In this document: piece after piece, positions 1 through 5,098 of the stretch
Numbering within the stretch: the first letter of the stretch is position 1
How the letters are laid out: every line of letters starts with the position of its first letter
Source: Candidatus Zixiibacteriota bacterium
GTDB lineage: Bacteria; Zixibacteria; MSB-5A5; SM1-73
NCBI GenBank assembly: GCA_023129805.1
Contig: JAGMBK010000081.1
Coordinates: 1-8,503 of the forward strand
Reading direction: 5' to 3'
DNA: 8,503 nucleotides
The notes under the pieces: model-generated
Told to the model about the DNA's origin: nothing
The model's database searches: none
What the model saw: the letters and a program-made list of their open reading frames with translations, nothing else
Program-made: the position numbers and the translations under genes

Positions 1-750
1 CTGCGGGAAGTGCATCTTGTGGTTGGGCCAAAGGTCCTCGCACTCTGCTCCAGTATATCCGGTCGCCCGAATGATGGCATCCCCTGGAGTCGGAGGAGAC
101 CAAATATCATACCACTCATCATATGTTCCAGGGACAAACATTCCCACCCCCCAGTTGTCGCAAGTATCCGCCGGATAGGCATCATCATCCATCATCAGGC
201 TGGGATGCGGATGGTCAGGGTCACGGGGTTCGGTGTATATTATCTCTAAGAAGAATGGTTGATTTACACAGCAGGGGTTGCTCAGGCTTAGAGTCATCAT
301 CAGCGGGTGAGCCAAATCATCGGGTATGCTGAAGTCTTCGAAGCATAAAACATCCCCCGGTCCAGAACAACTGTCACCTTGATTTGAGTCCCTTATATTG
401 ACTCGTATGGCTACTGGCCAATGATAATCACCAGGATCATAAAGGTAGAAATGAACGTCGGTGATCTCGAAAGGATAGGGGGATTCACCACATTGTACTG
501 GATTCATAAATACAGCGAGACCCATTCCTGAATCGAAGCCCGCATAGAGATAGGCGGGACTATCGAAGTCGTTGATAATCTCGCAGAAGGCTCCGGATTT
601 TTCAAAACCCTCAAAAGGCTGAGGGATAATTTGGTCTTCTGGAATCCGGATGGGGGTTTTCTTTTCAAAAGACCAGGCGACTGAGTTGATAGAAAAAACA
701 ACGCCAAGTAGTAAGGTCGCCACCATTAAAAGCGTTAACTTTTGCTTCAT
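1..750 (-). CDS. Secreted protein, paralogue of the neighbouring C39-like peptidase (3' end missing)
   Basis: The frame is open for 250 codons from the ATG at 750 to the left window edge with no stop, so the C-terminus lies outside. An AAAGGAG ribosome binding site sits 7 nt upstream. Residues 1-25 form a signal peptide (K-rich start, hydrophobic core, likely cut after SVA). The rest aligns almost end to end with residues 28-272 of the protein at 1212-3050. Shared blocks include SFxxKTPxxIP (27-37), YPFEITDVHFYLY (92-104), the WPV that follows, FFLEIIYT (166-173) and PGxAxIRxTGY (222-232). Eight cysteines (56, 87, 128, 136, 160, 161, 197, 237) suggest disulfides after export. The last residues (FPQ, 248-250) match the segment just before the peptidase domain of the paralogue, so I infer that a papain-like domain follows beyond the edge. 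The N-terminal domain itself is of unknown function; I recognise it only as a beta-rich exported domain. Confidence 0.85.
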   Translation of the reverse strand, partial: MKQKLTLLMVATLLLGVVFSINSVAWSFEKKTPIRIPEDQIIPQPFEGFEKSGAFCEIINDFDSPAYLYAGFDSGMGLAVFMNPVQCGESPYPFEITDVHFYLYDPGDYHWPVAIRVNIRDSNQGDSCSGPGDVLCFEDFSIPDDLAHPLMMTLSLSNPCCVNQPFFLEIIYTEPRDPDHPHPSLMMDDDAYPADTCDNWGVGMFVPGTYDEWYDIWSPPTPGDAIIRATGYTGAECEDLWPNHKMHFPQ

Positions 751-862
751 GGGTTTTCTCCTTTACGGGCTTTGAAACCTTGTTTAGGTTTCAAGTTAAG
801 GATCAACGTTTGACTTAGAGGTTTTCCCATCACCTCCTTTTTTGTTTTTGAGGTGGTGTGAT
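747..862 (-). promoter_or_regulatory. Structured 5' leader with SD-like site and short ORF
   Basis: On the minus strand 840-829 reads AAAGGAGGTGAT, a 12-nt match to the complement of the canonical 16S rRNA 3' end. The ATG at 830-828 opens a 27-codon frame that ends in TGA at 749-747, overlapping the downstream ATG as ATGA. GGAGG is only 2 nt from this ATG, closer than usual, so translation is uncertain. Between them lies a perfect 9-bp inverted repeat (TTGAAACCT at 772-780, AGGTTTCAA at 786-794, 5-nt loop), just upstream of the main RBS. A further 6-bp pair, CACCTC (831-836) with GAGGTG (850-855), could hide the SD-like site. The arrangement would fit a leader peptide or standby site controlling the downstream gene, but chance cannot be excluded. 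Confidence 0.35.
758..764 (-). promoter_or_regulatory. Ribosome binding site of the left partial gene
   Basis: AAAGGAG on the minus strand, 7 nt before the ATG at 750-748. It supports that start. The conserved position of the SF(D/E)(R/K)KTP block relative to the start in both paralogues (residue 28 versus 29 for Phe) gives independent support. Confidence 0.8.
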
Positions 863-1211
863 AAGCTCAGGTATGGGATTGTGATATATAAAAGCACCCT
901 TAGTTTATCTAATCCCACATCCGTAAACCTGCTCCACCTGCAGTTTCTTTATCAGTAACCAACCAAGCTTTTTCGGTCAGATAAATCCGACCCCTACCAT
1001 TTAGTTTTTTTAAGACTCTGTTACTCTGGTTGGCTCAAATATACAGACCTCCCAGGAAAATGCAATAGATTTATCTCCAAGAGGTTGAAAAATTTTTAGG
1101 CCTCAGCATTATCTTAAGATCCACAGGACAAGATCCTGAAACAACCAGAGCCTTTTTGTTCTAAAAATTTTTATCCTTTAACCATCCGTTCTATCCGCTT
1201 CATCCGTTGAC
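863..1211. other. Intergenic region without a recognisable gene
   Basis: This stretch lies between the two paralogous genes. It holds no credible ORF on either strand. On the minus strand there is an isolated TATATA at about 885-890, with no convincing -35 partner, flanked by a 7-bp inverted repeat (TGGGATT 874-880, AATCCCA 911-917). Two copies of AAAAATTTTT occur at 1088-1097 and 1163-1172. Three ATCCG motifs at exactly 9-nt spacing (1184, 1193, 1202) lie directly after the stop of the 612-aa gene. I found no clear rho-independent terminator for that gene here. Confidence 0.5.
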
Positions 1212-3050
1212 CTATTTCAGCAAAACCATCCGCCTGGTTTGGGTGAGCCTCCCCGCTTGCAACTGATAAAAATAAATGCCGGAGCTTAGATCCCTTCCTT
1301 GGTCATCCTTTCCGTCCCAGATCACCGTCTTCAATCCGCTCTGTCTTTCTTTTCTTACTAAGGTTCTGACCTTCTGCCCTAAGATATTGTAGATCACCAG
1401 CGATACATCGATTGCTTTCGATAAGCTATATTTGATTGTTGTATGGTTATTGAATGGATTGGGAAAGCTTTGATGTAGCTCAAAATATTTAGGAGTTTCT
1501 CCCTCTTCTTCTTCCACCAGGGTGGACTTTTCCAAGATCATGATGGCATACTCCACCACCGCATACAAAGTTTTTGTGGAATCGTAATCGTGTCTGTATT
1601 GCTCTTGCTCCGGCTGAAAATTCTGTCCCTCAAATTGAGACCAGGGGAGGTCCCCATCATAATAATCTTTGAGCTTCCATGATTCTGGATAAGGACCAAC
1701 AGAGAGGGTGTCTGAAACATATACATCATGGGAGACGAAGCCTTTGGTGTTATGAAGGGTGTGATCGACTGGATGTGGATAATGGGGTGGCAAAAACCTT
1801 CCCCTTGCTCCTGTTTCTGCATTGTCTACTGCCGGATCGCTTAAGGCAACCAAAGAGTCGGGGCACGCACCAGCTATGGAGACATAGTGCCCTCCTATGC
1901 GACACCAGGCATCATCTATCTTCTGCCATAGTCCCAGAAGGAGCACAATATTGACTGACTTTTCAAGGGAGTCCAATATCTCGGAAGAAGTTGGTTTTTT
2001 AAGAGTAGTGTCATACAAATTCAGACCGTAATCAATAAAAAGGGAATCCAAACCAAATTCGAGTGAATCCACCAGGGTTCCGCCATCCGCTGATGGATCA
2101 GTATGAAAATAATCGGAGAGCAATTGAATAAGACTGTCTGGATCTGATATGGAGGGGATGGCATCAAGCCACACCAAGCAATTAGCCACTGCCGTGGGGC
2201 CACACATTGCCACCGAGTCGGAGCCGAACTGATATTGATCAAAGTCCGGCATCCCGTTGGGAGCCTGGGTGGTTTTGGGCATCCAATCCCAGCACAAATA
2301 ACAGTCTATGGCATATGGATACCCGGTGACTCGAATGACCGCCCTGCCAGGGGTTGCCCATGGCTCCCAGAAATCACACCATTCAACATAATTCCCATTC
2401 CAAAGGACCCAGTTATGATTGATGTCGGGTCGATCAGTTATATCGGTTATGACCAGGCTGGGATAAGGCGGTTCAGTTCCTCCCGTGTAGATGATTTCGA
2501 GAAAGAAAGTAGAATATACGCACCAAACCTCGTCCAGTGTTAGATTAATGGGATCTTGGGGATTTTCCAGATCATAACCTGAGTCAGCAGGAATGGTAAA
2601 GGTTTTGGAACGGCCGGGCAAGGGCAAGCCAGGCCTTATCGTACCAGGATTCAGCGTATCCTCAGTGGTATCGACACTTACGATGTTCACCTTGATCTCC
2701 ACCGGCCAGACAAAGGTTCCGGGATCATAAGCATAAAGATAAAAATGCACGTTGCTGATCTTGAAGGGATAGATGTTGGTATCAGAACCACAGTCTTCCG
2801 GGTCCATGTAAACTGCTATTCCGTCTCCTGCCTCGAATAGGTTAAAATAGTAAGCGACTGAGTCGTTATCATATTGAATCGTGCAAAAGCCAGCATCACC
2901 TTTGGGGGGAAAAAGAGGATGATGAGCGGAGTGAGGCGGAATTTCCACAGGTGTCTTTCTGTCGAAGCTGTATCCGGAAGAAATATAGAGAAATGCAAAC
3001 CAGAAGAAAAATAAAAAGACCCAGAAAAGAAAATCTAATTTCTTGTTCAA
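1212..3050 (-). CDS. Secreted C39-like (papain-fold) cysteine peptidase with sorting/FlgD-Ig tail
   Basis: 612 aa. Residues 1-28 are a signal peptide (NKK, then a very aromatic hydrophobic core). Residues about 29-260 are a beta-rich domain of unknown function, shared with the paralogue at 1-750 (YPFKISNVHFYLY 94-106, FFLEIIYTG 182-190, PGRAVIRVTGY 234-244). Residues about 267-430 look like a C39-type papain fold: Gln272 or Gln274 as oxyanion residue, CGPTA with Cys283, GGHYV with His388, and SDP with Asp405, so the catalytic set appears intact. Residues 522-612 match the type-A sorting / FlgD-like Ig domain: FPNPFN, YNILGQKV, WDGKDDQG, SGIYFYQL and a basic tail ending LLK, as seen on proteins exported in Bacteroidota and FCB candidate phyla. 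The start is TTG at 3050 with AAAGGAGGGG 6 nt upstream. No in-frame ATG lies nearby, and a later start would remove the signal peptide. Substrate is unknown. A self-processing or scavenging protease at the cell surface is possible. Ends in TAG. Confidence 0.85.
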   Translation of the reverse strand: MNKKLDFLFWVFLFFFWFAFLYISSGYSFDRKTPVEIPPHSAHHPLFPPKGDAGFCTIQYDNDSVAYYFNLFEAGDGIAVYMDPEDCGSDTNIYPFKISNVHFYLYAYDPGTFVWPVEIKVNIVSVDTTEDTLNPGTIRPGLPLPGRSKTFTIPADSGYDLENPQDPINLTLDEVWCVYSTFFLEIIYTGGTEPPYPSLVITDITDRPDINHNWVLWNGNYVEWCDFWEPWATPGRAVIRVTGYPYAIDCYLCWDWMPKTTQAPNGMPDFDQYQFGSDSVAMCGPTAVANCLVWLDAIPSISDPDSLIQLLSDYFHTDPSADGGTLVDSLEFGLDSLFIDYGLNLYDTTLKKPTSSEILDSLEKSVNIVLLLGLWQKIDDAWCRIGGHYVSIAGACPDSLVALSDPAVDNAETGARGRFLPPHYPHPVDHTLHNTKGFVSHDVYVSDTLSVGPYPESWKLKDYYDGDLPWSQFEGQNFQPEQEQYRHDYDSTKTLYAVVEYAIMILEKSTLVEEEEGETPKYFELHQSFPNPFNNHTTIKYSLSKAIDVSLVIYNILGQKVRTLVRKERQSGLKTVIWDGKDDQGRDLSSGIYFYQLQAGRLTQTRRMVLLK

Positions 3051-3054
3051 CCCA

Positions 3055-3064
3055 CCCCTCCTTT
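3055..3064 (-). promoter_or_regulatory. Strong ribosome binding site that fixes a TTG start
   Basis: The minus strand reads AAAGGAGGGG, with GGAGG ending 6 nt before TTG at 3050-3048. The only other nearby initiator, a GTG overlapping the purine run, runs into TGA after one further codon. The TTG therefore decides the start and restores a complete signal peptide. Confidence 0.75.
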
Positions 3065-3079
3065 CTTACTCACCTGATG

Positions 3080-3108
3080 AGTATACAAAGGTAGGATGAA
3101 AAAAACAA
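3080..3108 (-). promoter_or_regulatory. Sigma70-type promoter for the 612-aa peptidase gene
   Basis: On the minus strand TTGTTT (3108-3103) is separated by exactly 17 nt from TATACT (3085-3080). TATACT matches the -10 consensus at 5 of 6 positions; the -35 matches at 3 of 6. The start site would be near 3073, giving a leader of about 20 nt that contains the RBS. This suggests the peptidase gene is transcribed separately from the efflux operon upstream. Confidence 0.5.
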
Positions 3109-3167
3109 GAGATTTTCTGACATATTGGTACCAGTAAATGCGGGACGGTTTTAGCTTTGGGAATTCT

Positions 3168-3221
3168 CCCGCCTTTGGTGGTTCGACTTCGCTCACCACC
3201 CTGAGCTTGTCGAAGGGCGGG
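3168..3221. repeat. Foldback repeat with CCTGAGCTTGTCGAAGG motif
   Basis: Nested inverted repeats: CCCGCC (3168-3173) with GGCGGG (3216-3221), TTCGAC (3182-3187) with GTCGAA (3209-3214), and GGTGGT (3177-3182) with ACCACC (3195-3200). The last two overlap and cannot form together. The segment 3200-3216 is CCTGAGCTTGTCGAAGG, a motif I recall as a frequent dispersed intergenic repeat in many bacterial and metagenome assemblies. No coding potential is seen. Confidence 0.6.
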
Positions 3222-3250
3222 ATATTGAGACTATTTCCGAAGCATCAAGA

Positions 3251-3412
3251 AAGACCTCACCCCCCGTCCCCTTCAGGGTGAATCCTTTTCCTTCGACCCT
3301 GAGGTCTTCCTTCGACACTGAGTCTCAGGACGAAGTGCAGGACCGAAGGGCAGGGTGAATCCCTCTCCCCCACCTCTGGCGGGATTTTTAACATGAAATG
3401 GAGAGGGGGAGA
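3251..3412. repeat. Mosaic of short direct and inverted repeats
   Basis: A 9-bp inverted pair, AAGACCTCA (3251-3259) and TGAGGTCTT (3300-3308), encloses the first of two copies of CAGGGTGAATCC (3274-3285 and 3351-3362). CCTTCGACnCTGAG occurs twice with a 19-nt period (3290-3303, 3309-3322). The second copy forms its own hairpin, CTTCG...CGAAG (3310-3314/3331-3335) around CTGAG-T-CTCAG (3318-3328). TCTCCCCC (3364-3371) pairs with GGGGGAGA (3405-3412). Together with 3168-3221 this looks like a cluster of decayed dispersed repeats sharing the CCTTCGAC/CTCAGG ends. Confidence 0.6.
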
Positions 3413-3428
3413 TAGGGAGTAAGGTAAG

Positions 3429-3461
3429 AAAAACGGCTGAGAATGAATAACATCCCAGCCG
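3429..3461 (-). terminator. Rho-independent terminator, probably of the efflux operon
   Basis: Read on the minus strand, CGGCTG (3461-3456) pairs with CAGCCG (3439-3434). The stem continues through G.T, G-C, A-T and, past one bulged base, T-A and G-C to a TTATT loop. Five T (3433-3429) follow the stem directly. The plus-strand reading has no T tract, so it acts only on minus-strand transcripts. It lies about 280 nt beyond the TolC-like gene stop, so the operon would have a long structured 3' untranslated region. Confidence 0.65.
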
Positions 3462-3487
3462 GCAAGAAAAAAACGAGACTTTGGAGT

Positions 3488-3505
3488 ATAAACCTTCAGG
3501 TTTAT
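3488..3505. repeat. Small near-perfect palindrome
   Basis: ATAAACCT (3488-3495) and AGGTTTAT (3498-3505) are exact inverted copies separated by TC. As RNA this forms a 7-bp stem with a 4-nt loop on either strand. It has no T tract next to it, so it is not a terminator by itself. It may be part of the long 3' untranslated region of the efflux operon. Confidence 0.5.
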
Positions 3506-3518
3506 CAGGGTAAAGTTT

Positions 3519-3590
3519 TGTAGGTCAAGCATGGCGTAGCCTGCTTGATCCATATGGATCAAGCAGCCCTTCGGGCATGGTTGACCTACA
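3519..3590. repeat. REP/MITE-like element with perfect 26-bp palindrome
   Basis: Terminal inverted repeats TGTAGGTCAA (3519-3528) and TTGACCTACA (3581-3590) bound a 72-bp element. Inside, 3541-3566 is a perfect 26-bp palindrome (half site CTGCTTGATCCAT). The left half can instead form a hairpin: TCAAGCA (3525-3531) with TGCTTGA (3542-3548) and GGC/GCC inside. GCCCTTCGGGC (3566-3576) can form a further short stem. The outer right arm has a competing partner, GACCTA (3583-3588) with TAGGTC (3596-3601). No target-site duplication is evident in the flanks. It resembles a non-autonomous palindromic intergenic repeat; its mobility cannot be judged from one copy. Confidence 0.7.
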
Positions 3591-3639
3591 TGACTTAGGT
3601 CGTAATTCAGTGCTGGACAGTAACTTATAGAAACGCCCC

Positions 3640-3662
3640 GATTCGAATCCCAGTCTCTCCGC
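3640..3662 (+). pseudogene. tRNA-Ser 3'-end-like fragment
   Basis: GATTCGAATCCCAGTCTCTC and the following CGC resemble the T-loop, T-stem 3' strand, acceptor 3' strand and discriminator of bacterial tRNA-Ser genes, which commonly end GGTTCGAATCCC followed by a C/T-rich acceptor strand and G. The sequence before it does not pair as a T stem (CCCGA against CCCAG). No anticodon arm or 5' acceptor strand lies in the preceding 90 nt, so this is at most a remnant. Such fragments can mark old integration events at a tRNA gene, but no integrase is in the window. Chance similarity is possible. Confidence 0.3.
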
Positions 3663-3742
3663 TTTTGCGTCCACCTGGTTTTTTCACAATCGTATCATCA
3701 ATTCTTTTTTTGTCTCTTGACCTGGGGGGATCTATTCCTACC

Positions 3743-5059
3743 TTAATCTACCTTGCCAATAGCCTTTTCCCAGTCGAAATAGGCAGAAAGATACTCGTAG
3801 ATTGCGACGTAATGAGTTAGTTGTGCTTGGTCAAGAGCGACTCTGGCGTCCTTCAACTCAAGCTGAGTTGCCAGGCCACTTTCGGCGGATGTTTGTGCCA
3901 TCTGAAAAGCCCTCTCTGCTGTCTCCCGGGTCGCCTCGGCAGCGAGAATTCGATCTTTCGCCTCGTTGAGACGCAGCCTTATGTCCGTTATCTCTTTGTG
4001 GATATTGTCCCTGGTCTGGTCGACTCTTATCCGGGTCTTGTCCAGCTCTATTCGGGCCTGATTGACCTTGGCTCTGGTGTACCCACCGGTGAAGAGCGGC
4101 ACGGAGAGATTCAACCCCACGATGAAATTGTCGTTTTTGTCATCCAACTGCCACTCATCCGACTGCGAGGAGAAATTGTAGATGAAGCTGCCGGTCAGAG
4201 TGGGGAAGTACCCGGAGCGCTCCGCGTTCACTGCGGTGCGTCTGAGCTTCTCCTCCCAAAGAAGGGCTTTGTAACCCGGTCTGGCCTCCAGTAACTCCTC
4301 AAACCCGAGAGCCTCCGGCATGTCCGGATAGCTATCCAGAGCACCCTCCAGAGTAATCCGGTCCTCCACCGAAATGCCGGCTAAGTTCTTCAGGCTGATC
4401 AATGCCAACTCATAATTCCTCTTAGCCCCGATGGTCTGAGGAACCATGCCCTTCCAGTGCACTTCCGCCTGGAGGAGGGCGAATTGAGATACCAGACCGT
4501 GATCAAACTTGTTCTTCATGGTGATGTAGTTCTCGTGAGCGTTCTGCTGGGATTCCTCCGTAACCTCCCAAACGGCCTTCAACAATAACGCCTGGTAAAA
4601 TCCCTTTTTGGCAAACGTCATGATCTCCTGATAGCTGGCATCATATACAAAATCAGTTAGTTTCTCATACTGCTTGGCGGCTTTGATGGCGTTATGCACG
4701 TTCAAACTGAACAGGGTTTGGCTGAGCACCACGCTCAGCCCATATTCGTTATTGCGGTTGATCTTGAACTTTTGCGTTCCTCCATCCTCGCCATTATTCA
4801 GAGCCGAGAAATCGACATACATATAATAGTCCGAGAGATTGCGGCGATAATCGGCATCCAGCATCAGTTTGGGAAATGCTGTAGATATGGCCTCCTTTTT
4901 GTTGGCATCAGCCATATCCAGCTCCTTCCGGGCGGTCTTCAACTCCTTGCTGTTTTCCTTTACCAGGGAGAGAAATTCCTGCAAGTTATAGTTATCCGCC
5001 GCTGCAGCAGTGTTGATCGTAAGCAGCAAGCCCAAAAGCAATATGGCTATCTTTTTCAT
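3743..5059 (-). CDS. TolC-like outer-membrane efflux channel protein
   Basis: 438 aa, a usual length for the outer membrane efflux protein (OEP) family. The family forms trimeric beta-barrel/alpha-tunnel channels that dock on the adaptor-permease complex. Residues 1-21 are a signal peptide (KK, hydrophobic core, AAAA before D22). There is no lipobox cysteine, so it is not a NodT-type lipoprotein. The two-fold internal repeat is visible: EAxxxxFPKLMLDADY (56-71) against AERSGYFPTLTGSFIY (279-294), LSQTLFSLN (112-120) against LSVPLFTGG (318-326), and GLVSQFALLQAEV (188-200) against GLATQLELKDARV (395-407). Long amphipathic helices lie at about 125-215 and 328-415. ATG at 5059 is preceded by AAAGG at a 7-nt distance. 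It begins 39 nt after the permease stop, so it is probably co-transcribed as the last operon gene. Ends in TAA. Confidence 0.93.
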   Translation of the reverse strand: MKKIAILLLGLLLTINTAAAADNYNLQEFLSLVKENSKELKTARKELDMADANKKEAISTAFPKLMLDADYRRNLSDYYMYVDFSALNNGEDGGTQKFKINRNNEYGLSVVLSQTLFSLNVHNAIKAAKQYEKLTDFVYDASYQEIMTFAKKGFYQALLLKAVWEVTEESQQNAHENYITMKNKFDHGLVSQFALLQAEVHWKGMVPQTIGAKRNYELALISLKNLAGISVEDRITLEGALDSYPDMPEALGFEELLEARPGYKALLWEEKLRRTAVNAERSGYFPTLTGSFIYNFSSQSDEWQLDDKNDNFIVGLNLSVPLFTGGYTRAKVNQARIELDKTRIRVDQTRDNIHKEITDIRLRLNEAKDRILAAEATRETAERAFQMAQTSAESGLATQLELKDARVALDQAQLTHYVAIYEYLSAYFDWEKAIGKVD

Positions 5060-5098
5060 TTCTCTACCTTTCGTTCATAATTTCTTGCACGGTCTGGT

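Noticed and set aside
504..707. Minus-strand 67-codon frame near the left edge
   Set aside because: It overlaps, in another frame, the open 250-codon frame at 1-750 that has a signal peptide, an RBS and clear homology to the neighbouring protein.
829..840. Plus-strand ATCACCTCCTTT as a remnant of a 16S rRNA 3' end
   Set aside because: The bases before it do not match the conserved 16S 3' helix, so the segment is better read as an SD-like site on the minus strand.
885..917. Promoter of the left gene at TATATA
   Set aside because: The hexamer 16-17 nt upstream is a poor -35 match, so I do not call a promoter here, although the flanking inverted repeat is noted in the gap description.
3257..3562. 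Minus-strand open frame of 101 codons across the repeat block
   Set aside because: It runs through the repeat mosaic, the terminator and part of the palindromic element. The protein has no recognisable domain and its sequence is dictated by the repeats, so it is a spurious frame.
1212..5059. Bacteriocin-type C39 processing and export system (peptidase plus TolC)
   Set aside because: The peptidase is a secreted protein with its own promoter and sorting tail, not fused to an ABC transporter. No double-glycine precursor peptide is visible, and TolC belongs to the RND operon.
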